From positions 25,240,001 through 25,304,000 of the forward strand of contig JAFFJZ010000006.1 in NCBI GenBank assembly GCA_018340375.1: a stretch of DNA of 64,000 nt, in the 5' to 3' direction. This stretch comes from Gonatopus flavifemur (lineage: Eukaryota; Arthropoda; Insecta; Hymenoptera; Dryinidae). The notes under the pieces were generated by a model. That model saw only the letters and a program-made list of their open reading frames with translations, had not been told where the DNA came from and searched no databases. The translations under genes were made by a program, and so were the position numbers. Of this stretch, positions 1 through 12,444 are shown one piece after another (positions within the stretch are counted from its first letter, which is position 1; each line of letters begins with the position of its first letter).

Positions 1-2560
1 GCATTATAGAAGATTGCAAAGGTTATTTTCATGCATCATAGATCGTGGCAATGGATTAAACGAACGCATGTTATTGAATTTTCTTTCGATATAATCGCAA
101 ATTCAATTGGAAAGAGGTGGCCTGTTTGTTATTCTTGCTTCCTTGTTTGTTTTGTGCAACATCGGAGGAGGAAGATGAAGATAGAGAGGGAGAATTTTTT
201 TCTCCTTGGTAATTAATCTCAACGAAGATGTATGCAAACACTGCTTTCTACATGGCGATGGAATTGAAGAGGAGATAGAGAGACGAATCTTCCGTCCCTG
301 GAATTTCTCTGGGCATTAATCTCTTCGTGACTTTCAAAGATACACACGAGACCGAGTAAAGATATTTCGTAACAGAAGAGGTGAAGTCGTGAAAGTTCTC
401 GCGGGATATTTATCGTGGGGCACTTTTCATCTGTTGTCATGAAAAGGAAGGAAGGAAACAAGCATCAACCGCAGTTTACACCACTTCTCTCTCAGTGCTC
501 TCAGAAATTGTATGGTAAAAGTTTCTTGTTGGGTGAAAGAAGAAGTGCAGAAGAGGCTCGAAGGAGGGAACAAGATACCGCCGACTGCAAGATTGTCACG
601 TAACGTACGTGATACGTCACCCGCATGTACATTAAATGACCAGGTGTTTACTTTATCAACTCCTAGTCTCATACTTATTTAAGATAAGTAAAAGCTACGT
701 TTATCTTTCGGTATGAACATTGAAAACCGCATGATCGAGGGAAGAAATGATTTATTTATTGAATCATGGATAATCGATACACGAAAAATTTCAACCCTTC
801 GAGCAATCCATGTGAGAAGATGGAAAAGATATCAACTAACATGTTGAATTCATCGAATCGATGGAAATAGCCATTTACTCCGTCCAATAGATGAGTCGGT
901 GGTTGTTATCTCTACATTCGGGTTTATTGGAATGTGTATTCCATGTTCATTCGATGCTTATTGTGCTGCATAAGGTGTAGGTAATCGAGAAGGAAATTCT
1001 TAATTACTTATCGTATTTAGTCATCACGTTCTATAGAATTTTTCCCTTCGCTTTGATGAGTTTACGAAGAAGAGGAGAACGTATTTATCGAAGAATTCTA
1101 GTTTTTCACCAACAGCAACATTCTCACGTGTGGAAAATTGGTAATCTCTCGATGATGATGATACGCGTGAATGAGAGAAAAGGTGATTCTCGTGAGTCAT
1201 GGTTATGAGAGGAGAGATAAAAAGCCGAGCACAAATAGAGAAAAAGAAGAGGAAGATGAAGTTATCGACAAGAGAACGCGTATCCCTTCAATTTATTCCA
1301 GAGCAACCGGCTTTTGTTGTAAGCGGATTGAAGAGGCCGTCGTCTATTTGAGAGGGATGATGATGATGAAGGAGGAAGAAGAAAGTGAGAGGGAAAAAGA
1401 GACATAGATATGCACAAATGTACGTACATACATACGTACATATACAAAATAGAATTCAAGTCCAGGGACTCTGTGCTCCCAGTACATACTTACTACTATT
1501 ATCGATTATTCTCAAGTCCCATCCAGAGCTCTTTACGAACGAGTTTCGTTTCGACGTTGAGAGTCATCCTATACAAATACATCATACATTTGTACGGTAA
1601 CCAAACAAAGGAAATTTTTATAACGACAAAAGAATGAGAGAAGCACCTATAATTGATCCTCCCTTTCTATAAATTATTCCATCAGTTTGTTTTGTCAGGA
1701 GATATGAAAGAATTAAAAACTTCGTACAAAGATGTGTAAAACCGCATGAAAGAGTTCCCGACGTTGGGTGGATATATAATAGAAACTCTCTCTCGAGGAT
1801 ATGTGTATCATAAAAACTCCCGGTTCTTGCAACGCTTGTGCTTGCATTGTTCATTCCAAATTTACAGACGTCTTGAATACATTTACCGGCCATACAAGTT
1901 GTACTTCGTTACACGAAATGACATCGAATACGGTAACTACATATGATTTTGATTCTTACATTAAAACATTTTTTCTTCGACAACTGCAATCCCTGTCCAC
2001 GAAATTGATATTTTCTCAAATAAAATATTCTTCTTCCAACTTCTTTTGTTCCCTGAATGATGTACAAAGTATGCATTTAATCACGTTTTATACTATCTCA
2101 TATTGAAGAGATAACTTTTCACATCAATGTTTGTACTTCAATTGAAAGGAAATATCCATTCACTGAACATTCCAACTTTTCAATGATTTGAAGGAATTTC
2201 ATAAAGATTAACAAAGTCACTACATCAGCAAACTAAAATCATCAAACTCTTTGATTTTGAAAAACAAAGAGGAGAATCGACGTATATAACGATGTAATGA
2301 TTTACTTTCAAAATACACCGAGAAAAATTTACAGAGAGGAAAATATTTGTTAAAATAACTCGTGAGATCCGTTGTGACGGATCCTCCCCGTTTTTGTATG
2401 TATAGGCTGCTGTGTTGAACCTTTCAAAGACTACAGACACACGTATGTGTCATGACTTTCAGTGGTTTTCTTTTTGAATTCATTTTTTAGACAGATGAAG
2501 ATTGATCTCGCTACGAAGATTTGGCGATCATTCTGTAAAAATAGTTGATTTCTTATGGTA
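1..2560. other. No gene or element recognised
   Basis: Only short open frames without recognisable similarity. Purine-rich patches lie at 150-290 and 1320-1400. Confidence 0.5.
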
Positions 2561-3256
2561 TACTGTTGAAAATGTCTACATGAAGCTTCAATTAATTACA
2601 TCCCAAGCGTGTATTGCTTATAATGACGGTGGGCCACAGGCTGGGTCCATCCTCTTGAACCCAGTATTGGGGAATGACGATGTTAGCCTTGTTGTGCTCT
2701 CTCATACAATTATGGTTGATAAAAAATGGAAATAATGAATCTTAGTGCAGGCACATTCGAACTCGGCCTCAATTTGGACCAGCGTTAGGACAAGATTGGG
2801 GTGAATTTATATCCCGAGCATGTGCGTAGAATCCTCAGCGTGTATGAATTTTGATTCTACTCTGGTTCAGTACTGGACGTCTTGGGCCCATGCAGGCAGC
2901 ACTAGGCCCAAAACTGGGCCAAAGTGGAGCTGAAATTCATGCCCGCTGGGGTGGAATTCAAAGCAATTTTCCAATTTTAAGAAAAAGGAAGGGGCGGTAT
3001 TGATTGCCTAGTCTGGGTTTATGCTAGGCTTATGGTGTTACCAATCCTCGGGCAGAGCAATACAGCCAAGCTGGGACCGATGTTGTTATCTCAAGGTTGG
3101 ACCCATTTGTCTACCCAGCTTGGCCCCAGCATGGGTACCAGCCCTGGACTTAGATTGGGCCCGCCATTACTACACACTTGGGATAGGAAAAATTGGAAAT
3201 TTCATTTACAGTTGTACTTGAAAAATGAATGAAATTTCAAGAAATTTTTAACAGTG
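2561..3256. mobile_element. Non-autonomous element, CACTGTT-type ends, TA target
   Basis: The left end TACTGTTGAAAATG and the right end (complement CACTGTTAAAAATTTC) form a short inverted repeat flanked by TA at 2559-2560 and 3257-3258. The interior is unusually GC-rich and full of degenerate motifs around TGGGCC, TTGGGCCC and CTTGGGCCCA. No coding region was found. Confidence 0.65.
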
Positions 3257-4740
3257 TAGGATTCGAGAACACGCCATATTTTTAACGATAAGTTGTAAAC
3301 CAACCAGTTAAGATTCAATCAATCAATCCTTTCCCCTTTATAAATCTATCTCTTATTCATACTCACATTGTTTCTGTTCCATAAAAGAAGGAAATCATTC
3401 TGGTAACATTGTAATAAACTTGCATGTAAAACCCACTTCTATTACAACAGGGAATTGGTATGGTAAAAGTATGGAAATACAATTCAATTCGCAATCATAT
3501 CGTAGGATGAATTTTGCAATTCATATGTTGTACGATCCGTTGGGACCGAAAAGAAAAGAGGAAATTCATAACACATTGCTTGAACTGACCTCTTCGGTAT
3601 ACTTTTACTCTTCCTTGTGAGTACTGAATTATACACGTTTATACATAAAAAATAGATAATATTATACAACACCGTCATTATTCCTATGAATCCACATTCC
3701 AGGAAAGTTCTCTCGGAAGGATAAAAAAGTGAGAAGATCGAAAATTAATATCGCATCTATTCCCAGAGGAATCGTAAATTCATGATTCGTGTTTGCGTGT
3801 GTTTCTTCATTATGCAATAAAATTTATATCGTGACAATTGATGGATCGGGCGAGGAGGAAAATGTAGGGAAGGAAGATATGATATCGACTAGTGTTCAAT
3901 TATGGAACCAATGAGCGGTACCTTGTATCCGATGTTTTACCAGACTCGTAAACTTATAGTATGTTGAGAAGTAACGATAGGAGTAAGTAAGTACTTGCAT
4001 TAAAAGGTCGAATCCTGAGCTCTTGAGAGTCCTCGGTAAGGCACTTAGGTAGAAAACCCATTGTGTCAGCTCGACCAATGCATTAAGCCACGGGGTACTC
4101 TGAGTTTCAGAAGACCGATGAACCTGATTAAACCAAGGGGTTGTTTGGTTGTGTGTTGTTATGCGACGGAAGTCTTCAGAATTTACGACACGTCAAGCTC
4201 CAATTTGACTCACATTTTCACGAAATTTATATTCATTCTTCTGTTCTTTTTCTCTATTTTGTTACTTTTAATTTGTTTCATACAAACTTGGCTTATCTCC
4301 TGTAAATAAACTTTTGTGGAGTGTGTATGAGTACCCTGTTACAAATAAAATAATCCATAAAATCTCATTGACGGATCGTAATAGAACTCAATAGAATATT
4401 TTCACCTGGGTAATGAGGATTTATTTAATTCTTCTGTCAGGGTTCAAGTTCTTCCCACTTATCGATACTCATGATAAATCCCTCAGAACATCATTCGAAG
4501 CACCGCTATTAGCTATAATGACTTTTTCTCGATATCGTAATAAACCCTGTGTAAACAAGACACTGACAAATCGTTCTCTTATCCTCTAATCCTTCTTCGT
4601 GAACTGCGCGCATGCGATAGAACAGCAAGGTCTCTTATACTTCATATTATATTCCAAATTGATATTTCATTAAGGTCCTCTGTACTCTGTTATAACACAG
4701 GCCTGCGAGGTTTTTCCCCCTTGGAACTGGTGACCATTTC
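3257..4740. other. No gene or element recognised
   Basis: Short open frames only. A patch near 3990-4080 superficially resembles a tRNA T-arm but does not fold as a tRNA. Confidence 0.5.
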
Positions 4741-4820
4741 CCGGAGTAATTTGCTGCGTAGAATCCGAATCCGGAGTCAGAATTGGGCTATCGCGTCAGG
4801 ATTTTAAGATATCTAAGGGT
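4741..4820. repeat. Partial third copy of the palindrome terminus
   Basis: The block containing AGTAATTTGCTGCG, GAATCCGAATCCGGAGTC and TATCGCGTCAGGATTTT repeats the terminal ~80 bases of the palindrome at 5262-5785, in the orientation of its left arm. It is a truncated or internally deleted relative. Confidence 0.8.
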
Positions 4821-4964
4821 ATCAGGGTGTATAGGGCGCATAAAATTTTCTTGATCTCTTTCCCCAACTGCATCAATTTATACTACTTTTCCCGTTTAAA
4901 ATGAGCTATTGAACGGTCGTGTATGATTTTTTCTCGCTAAGTTACGACCATTCTAAGTTGTGTA

Positions 4965-5170
4965 CCATAAAATGGGGTGAATAGAAACACCCTTAGAAAG
5001 TGAAAACTATTGGAGAATGATCATTCTATCATACACCTTCATCTTCTCCGCATCACGCCCCACTCCGTGAACAATTTTGAAATTTAGGTAGACCGCATAT
5101 GGCCGGTATACCAATCATTTTAAGGGTGTTTCCATTCACCCAACTTGTTTCTATTCACCCCATTTTACGG
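4965..5170. mobile_element. MITE, CCATAAAATGGGG ends, TA target
   Basis: The left end CCATAAAATGGGGTGAATAG is mirrored by the right end and flanked by TA at 4963-4964 and 5171-5172. A second inner block (AAACACCCTTA) also pairs, but the right arm carries about 20 extra bases between the two blocks, apparently a local duplication of CATTCACCC. Confidence 0.8.
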
Positions 5171-5261
5171 TAATATGCCCTAACAACATAATCAGCATTC
5201 ACATTTATCACACTGATGGGCAATGAAATTTTCCTTCAAGAAAAATTCTCATTTCTAAAGT

Positions 5262-5785
5262 AATTTGCTGCGCTGAATCCGAATATGGCTCCAGAATTGC
5301 TATACCACGTCAGATTTTTTGGATATTTCGACCTAAAAATGTGGAGAACACTGATTTTTGACATATTGGAGGTTACGTAAAGTCGAAGGGTAATTTTATC
5401 ACAAAACTAATATATACGACTCAAAGTATAAGTCATCCTCTTCCAAATGCCGTTGAGTTTGCTCGAATATCTTTTTTTTCCATTGAGATACGACAATTTG
5501 AAATTTGTGCGCTCATGTACTCAATAAATAGGTGGAGACACAATTTTCAAATTGTCGTATCTCAAGAAAAAAAAAGATATTCGAGCAAACTCAACGGCAT
5601 TTGGAAGAGGATGACTTATACTTTGAGCTGCATCTATTAATTTTGTGAAAAAAAATTACCCTTCGACTTTACGTAACCCCAAATATGTCGAAAAATAGTG
5701 TTTTTCACATTTTTAGGTCGAAATATCTCAAAAGCCTGACGCGATAGCGCAATTCTGCAGCCAGATTCGGATTCAGCGCATTAAA
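5262..5785. repeat. Large near-perfect palindrome (two ~245-base arms)
   Basis: Arms 5262-5508 and 5537-5785 are reverse complements of each other, with about 28 bases between them. The outer parts contain GCGCTGAATCCGAAT and the inner parts GATACGACAATTTGAAA. No coding region was found. It is probably a non-autonomous transposon that folds completely on itself. Confidence 0.9.
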
Positions 5786-8442
5786 ATGCTTCGGGAAAAT
5801 GACATTATTGTTCGAGGAGGGAATAAAAAGTCATATTTCACAGGCCTGTGTAATTGATGGAATATTTCAGAACCATGAAGCTTCACAAATGAATTGTAAT
5901 TACTGGGATTTACAGTGGAGTATAAAGATAACATATAAAAAACGTCTATAACAAATTTAATTTGAAATACTACACCGAGAGGATTGCGTTTTAAACATTT
6001 TAAAGCTGTCTTTCTGTTCGAGAACATCACATTGAATCTCTAACGCTGGTGACCGATCAACAGAAACGTTTAAATTCAATTAGAAGTTTTGGTTTGCGAG
6101 AGAAAAGAACAGTTTTAACTCTCACTTTTCACCAACACATGTAAATTCCTGATTTCATGATAAACGAAAGTTTTCTCCAGAAAATAATCAGGGCCGAACA
6201 ATTCGAATATACGATTCGTCAAATATTCTATTCTCGCGGAGAGTAGAATCGAATGTTTCCGTGTTCAGATTCATTTAATACAGTAGCACAGAATACCACG
6301 GAATGCAAAAACATGACAACTATATGCTCATATTTAATGAAAAGAGGTTTATTTCCCACGTAACGGAATGTGCCACTACCACACTGGTATACATAATTAT
6401 CACTCTCTTTGTGCTTTTGATAGCACAATGAAATTTTTATGACGTTTCCCCACGGAAAATCCTGATCGTGTTTAGTCCACATTCACCCTCGTAAACTCGG
6501 CCTGGGTAACGTGAGTTTTGAACGGTAATGTGCACTTTTCTATTCCAGAATTTACTTTTCTCAAAAATTTATGATAATCTATTGTTCCTTCTCAAGGATG
6601 TATGAAATCCTATTTCTCATTCAGATTAATTAACTTTGTGAAAACTCGTAATGCACAGTGAATAATAAAATTCAAAAGTTGATGAAAGAACTTTAAGAAT
6701 ATGCACCTTGAAATTTCAATCCCCAACGAATGTAAGATTATTCTCGGAATATAGTCCAGTAAGTGGATGATCTTAAAACAAAATTACCCTCGCGACGTTT
6801 TGGTAGGGTGGAACGAGAGCAGCAAGAGTTCGCTCCCGGAGGAACAAACAGAGAAAGAGAGAGACGAGAGAAAAAATTCACACCTGCAGCAGAAGCAGCA
6901 GCATTTTACTGCAGATAACGTGGAATGCCGCCGCCGGCGATTTAGGTCTCGAATCTTCTCGCTTATATTTTGAGCGAAGTTTATCTCGTTTCCTGCTGCG
7001 AGCGGGAGAGGGACGAAATAAGGGACCGAGTGGCATCACAATCAATTTCACAACGTTGCCAGTTTTGTCGTAGATTTCAAAATTAGGGTCTTTTTTTGTA
7101 TTTTGTCAAATATTTCTCCCTTGATATAAGAAAATTCCGACAAATGATGTGATTGATAAAAATATTAGGTTCGAGAATAGCACTTGTATACTCGATAGAA
7201 GCGAAAAATCCAATGAAAATAATTCTTTAGATTTCAAGGAAAGTAACGTACTATAAGAGAATTATTTTATCCTGACTGGGTCTCGATTTTCTTCCCCTTG
7301 AACACGCGCGCACGTTTCTTTTATGATCTTCCTGCAAAGTCTTCCAATGCAAAAGATTTTGTCTATTCAATTTTATTCGAAAATAATTCCAAGGAATGAT
7401 GGTTATTATTCGATTTTTATCATCTTTATGTTGGATAAAATGAGAATTCTTCGAAGATGCTTTTTTCAAATTTAACGAACAGTTCTCGAACGGAATACGA
7501 ATCCTGAAAACAATACACACGTCACGTCGAGTAAACTATACGACGATATTCATTCAAAATGCTGACCTCAGATTGAACAAGAAATTGAACAAGAAATCGA
7601 CCAATCATATGATCAAGTCCCACAGGACACATTGGTCGACAAGTGGGTACAAATATCGTGGCAATATACGTCGAGTCAACGTAATTCAAGTGAATAACGT
7701 TGAAATAAATTCACATTTATTGCCGTGACATTTGTACGACTTTCCTGACAATTTGTCCCCAAGGAACTTCAGATTCTACTTCGACGATATGAATTGCGAA
7801 TTCCAAACGTGATTTTCAATGAAGTGTGAAATTCAACGTTGGGATATCAGAGATTTCGCACTCGTAATTGTTGTAACAACGCATAAAAAAGAAGCGAATC
7901 ACGAGTTTGCTACCAATGAATAATAATGAAAAGTGGAACGTGAAAGCGAACGAGATATTGTATCAAGATAAATCTTTTTACAGTGCGTGAAATCGAATTA
8001 TATTTAGATACGGATAGATGTTTTCTTTCTGTTCCCTCACTTGTCTTGACGGAGAGGGTAGAGTAAGGAGAGAGGGTTCAAACTTATTTGAAGTACAAAG
8101 CAAGGGATGAATGAGAAGAGAAAAGGAGTTGTGAATTGTGTAATTTAGCGACCAACGATTCCCAAAGAGGTAATTGTCAAGGATTCTGGAAAAAAATGAC
8201 AAGGGTATAAGGAATAACAACAAGTCTCCCGATTGTTCTTAGAGGATGATGAAAGGTTGTATGAATTGAATACGATGTTGAAAGACAAGGCTTGACAATT
8301 CAAATGAAATTCAATATGAATTAGCAAATTCAGCAAATTTCGTTTCAAAATCGAACACATTCACGCATTTAAAGGTATACAAAACAACATCCAATCATCG
8401 CTCTGCCAGTATTTGTCACTGATTGGATAGATATTCCACTAA
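5786..8442. other. Unassigned; one GC-rich patch at about 6800-7030
   Basis: The patch has purine-rich sequence, GCA runs and a GCCGCCGCCGGCG core, unusual for this AT-rich window. It could be a non-coding first exon or promoter-proximal region. No protein could be recognised. Confidence 0.35.
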
Positions 8443-8604
8443 CCCAAGTAGAAATGCTCTAGTTATTGACGAGTTTTGTAACGCTTAAATAGCCAGATAT
8501 TGGCAAATGACTCACCAGAATCCTACGAGGCGTTTGCAGGCGTCTAGTTTTTGGCGAGTTCAGCGTTACAAAACTTGTCAATCACAAGAGCATTTCTACT
8601 CGGG
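8443..8604. mobile_element. Palindromic MITE, CCCAAGTAGAAATGC family, copy 1
   Basis: A 162-base element. Its left end CCCAAGTAGAAATGCTCTAG pairs with the right end ending GCATTTCTACTCGGG, and pairing continues through GACGAGTTTTGTAACGC. It is flanked by AA on each side. A second copy lies at 25226-25394 in reverse orientation. Confidence 0.88.
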
Positions 8605-8640
8605 AAGATTCCATTTCGGAGAAATTTTCTTTAAATCCTT

Positions 8641-8741
8641 CAGAGTGAAAATACTGTGAGTCACACAAGAGTGAGATTGCACTCCTTAAAGTGTGTTGAA
8701 ACTTTACTTCGGTAGAATGAACTTGCAGTATTTTCACTCTG
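8641..8741. repeat. Small inverted repeat, CAGAGTGAAAATACTG
   Basis: CAGAGTGAAAATACTG at 8641-8656 is matched exactly by its complement at 8726-8741. A weaker nested pair (AGAGTGAGATTGCACTC) lies inside. It has the form of a ~100-base MITE, but no target duplication was seen. It starts 36 bases after the MITE at 8443-8604. Confidence 0.7.
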
Positions 8742-11089
8742 CAAGAACGAATTTTTCATTCCAAGAAACTTGAAAAGTTGGATTTTGAAACGCCACAACT
8801 TTATGGAGAAATCCCAAACAAAACAACAATGCATGAAAAATTCCCCTGAGATTTATATCGAGAAAAAATCCCCCACCAAACATTGGAAAAGCGCAACCTT
8901 CGACAAACGGAAGAAGAGAGTGGAGTTAATAAGTTGAATTATCGACTGATTATCTCTTAAAATTCATTGAGCCTGATTCGAAGAGCTCCTAATTCCTCCA
9001 GGGAATTTTCCTCGGTTCTCGTTGGGAAACGTCGATAAAAATGCCAAGATCGATAAAACTCCCGTCATCGTTCTACCTGTATATCCCCTTTTCCCCAGAC
9101 AGGAATCGATTCGTTTATAGGAAACTTTAATTCGTCTCAGAAAGACAACAAGTTATGATTTGAAATGATCCCTTCCGATCCGCGCTTTCGATATGAGTAT
9201 GTGTTTTAAATAAAAAGTATATAAAGAAATATATGTTTTCGCTGATGCTGTATACATTCGATAATACACGTGAGATGTACGTTATCGCACGTCACATTCA
9301 GTACCAGAGTTATTCGGTATCACGTAGAGATATTTTTTCAAGTACGGAGATGAAACTTCCTCTCTTTACTCGACGAACGTTTCTCTCGATATATTGGTAA
9401 AATTGCGAAATACGTAAGACATCTTGGTATATTTTCAGAGGAAAATGGCAATGCACGTTCGGATGAAAGAGGAAAGAAAATGTGGTAGTTGTTCCATATG
9501 CTTTCAACGTGAGAAATGCAAATTTACTTTACAACTGCTTCAACTGTGCGACACATGGAGTCGGTTTCATACAAATCTGTATTACAGAAGAGTGCTCGGA
9601 AAATATTGAGATTTTGGTTTATGTGTCAAAGGTTTGTGTCAAATTAATCAATTTTGATACATGAATTTGAAGAATTTGAAATCCGGTTTGCAGTTCACTC
9701 ACGGGAGGTGAAATTTATTCAATCAAATCTTACGAGAAGAAGAATTCTCTTTCAATCTCGCCTCTGTGTAGATTATTTCTCTTTGAACGGCGTACATCCT
9801 CGAAAGGCTCTTGTAAGTTCACGATAGCCGAATTTGCGGAAGACACGCACGTGCAACGCTCAAAGAGAACTGAACTCATAGCAGAGAAAAGGAAATTAAA
9901 AGGAAGTTCTAGGGAGATTTTATTGAATGAAGTCGTCTATCGTTTGTGCGAGGAAAAGGCTAAGGAAGTTATTTAGAATATATAAAGGACTCCTTCGAGT
10001 TTCCATTGCACTGTTTTTCAGTTACTTCGATTTTCTCTCGAGGTACGAATTTTCATTCATAGTTTGATTCATCGAAAATGAATTTCTAATTTTCAGGAAG
10101 GTTTTGATAAAATTCTTGAATTTCTCGTCCTCTTTCGATCGTGAAACACACTTCCATCGTAAGAAATCAAGGGTCTCGTGGCAGCTGATCTTATCTTGAC
10201 CTAATTCCAATGAAAAGCATACGCTTCGAAATTAGAAAAATGTTTTTTTGAAACAAATTTTTCTCTCCAATTTCAACATCCTTACATCATTATCAATTCC
10301 CATGAAGATTTCATGGGTTGATGAATATAATCTAGTTGGAAACGGATACTCATTTCGTTCTCACATTATCGTGGATTCAAAATCCAGAGCATCCTTTGAT
10401 CGATACTATATCCTTGGTGGAGACAAAAATTTCTTCAAGAGATTTTCAAAAACTTCGGGTCAGTGAATGGGATATATTGGAAAACGTACCACTTGAATTT
10501 CAATCATCTTTTCCGATGTCTTTGGAAAGGGTTTTTTCAGCTATTCGAACCATTATCGATATCCTTGAATTTTTCTATCTCGAACGAGAAGCAAGGGCTT
10601 TCAAATGAGCTCTATATTCTAATGAGCGCGTTTCAAATGCATTAGGAATATATCAATTCTCAGTCATCTTAGATGGTTTTGATGGATTATATGATGAAAA
10701 ATCAAGAACCGAGCGCTGAACACAAAACTTTGCGTAATTAACTAGGTCTTCTAATTACATAATAAAGGTTCCGAGTGATATTCAGCACGTCGAGGTTCTC
10801 ACTTCCTCACTTATTATTATCTCTCTTTTGTGTGGAAAGAAAAAAGTATAGGGCAAGAAAGAATTCCTCCTAGTCCATCCATTAGTGAACGAAGAGGTGG
10901 AATTGCTCGGATGTAATGAGGGTAATTCAGTAGTAAGTTGCATGAAGGGTGCTACCTTCATCTTTCTCTTCTACTCTTTCCTACTGATTCGATATTTATG
11001 CGATAGAATGAATATTGGAATATGTCCTCCTTCAAGCGTTCAACGAAATCAATATCGCTTTTATCAATTCCTTCTTCAAATTATGTCAA
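8742..11089. other. No gene or element recognised
   Basis: Ordinary AT-rich sequence with short frames only. Confidence 0.5.
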
Positions 11090-12241
11090 CCCTGGTAAAA
11101 AAAAGTCTCTCTGAATCTCTCTGAAATCTCTCTGAATTTCTCTGAATCTCTCTATATTTTGGGACAAATTTCTGAGAGATTCAGAGTAATTCCAGAGCAA
11201 TTCAAAGAAAGTTAGGAACTTTTCCGATAGTGATACGTTCTGAATTCTTCAACTTTCTCTGAATCTCTCCACATATCACTGAATCCCTCAGAATTTTATA
11301 TATTTAAACTTCAAAGCTCCCTCTAAATTTACCTGAATATCTCTAAATTTCTCTAAATCTCCCGGAATCTAATGTATTCAGATTTCAAAGCTTCCTTTGA
11401 ATTCCTCTGAATTTCTCTGAATTACGCTGAACCTTTCCAAATTCTTCTGAATATTCCTGAAAAGCTCTACGCACATGTTTTCCCTAATTCACCTGTCTCT
11501 GTGAGTCTCTGACATTCCCTGAATACTTCTGAAATCTTGAACCAAGAATTTTACTGAATTCCTCTGAATTCCTGTGAATCCCTCTGAATTACTCTGAATC
11601 TTTCTAAATTCCTCTGAATATTTCTAAAAAGTTCCACGCACAATTTTTCTCAATGTATCTGTCTCTGGAAGTCTCTAAAACTTCCAGAAAGCCTCTGAAA
11701 TGCAGGACCAAGATTTTACTGAATTTATTCCTCTCTGAATTTCCCAGACTTCCTCCGCATCCCTCTGAATTCCGCTGAATCTCTCTGAATCTTTCTGAAA
11801 AATCCCACGCACAATTTTTCCTAATTCACCTGTCTCTGTGAGTCTCTGACACTCCCTGAATACCTCTAGAATCCTGAACCAAAAATTTAGCTGAATTAAT
11901 TCCTCTCTGAATTTCTCTGAATTCCTCTGAATCTCTCTAAATTCCTCTGAATATTTCTTAAAAAATGTTCTACGCACAATCTTTCTGGATTCATTTATCT
12001 CTGAAAGCGTCTGACACTCCTTGAACGCCTCTGAAATGCAGGACCAAGAATTTCACTGAATTCGTTCCTCTCTGAATTTCCCTGCATCTCTCTGAGTTCC
12101 TCTGAATTCTTCTGAATCCTTCTGAAAAATTCAAAGCACAAGTTCTCTCAATCCACTAGTCTCTGAAATCCTCTGAACCACGCTGAATCTCTCTGAAACG
12201 TGAAATTTTCATAGAGATTCAGAGAGATTTTTTTACCAGGG
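11090..12241. mobile_element. CCC...GGG element carrying an array of CTCTGAAT-based repeats
   Basis: The left end CCCTGGTAAAAAAAAGTCTC and the right-end complement CCCTGGTAAAAAAATCTCTC form an inverted repeat of about 35 bases flanked by AA on each side. The interior is a degenerate array of CTCTGAATTC/TCTCTGAAT words. A longer unit marked by CTGTCTCTG or its variants recurs at about 11493, 11661, 11830, 11997 and 12164, a period of roughly 168 bases. No coding region was found. Confidence 0.85.
11480..12180. repeat. Satellite-like tandem array, ~168-base period
   Basis: Successive units run in the order CTACGCACA, TTTCCTAATTCACC, TGTCTCTG, AGTCTCTGACA, CCTGAATAC, GAACCAAGAATTTTACTGAA, then several CTCTGAAT words. 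Units differ by scattered substitutions and short indels. Confidence 0.8.
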
Positions 12242-12429
12242 AATTCATCGTACTCTTACCTCGAATTACGAAGGATCTTGAATCTTAAGTCTCAACCGAC
12301 CGATGAGATTGTATATGAAATCATTTTTCATAGTCGCTTCAATAGTTGTTGTTACAGAACTGCACCTTTTGCGTACAACTACGCGTATTGATTGTAAAAG
12401 CATCAAGAACCAGAGGAAAACGAGAAGCG

Positions 12430-12444
12430 TATATATATATATAT
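12430..12444. repeat. TA microsatellite
   Basis: Uninterrupted alternating T and A. Confidence 0.9.

Noticed and set aside
3985..4080. Possible tRNA (GGTCGAATCC-like T-arm)
   Set aside because: No matching acceptor, D or anticodon stems could be paired.
11675..11977. 100-residue minus-strand frame rich in Glu, Arg and Gln
   Set aside because: It is the translation of the CTCTGAAT repeat array inside the element at 11090-12241.
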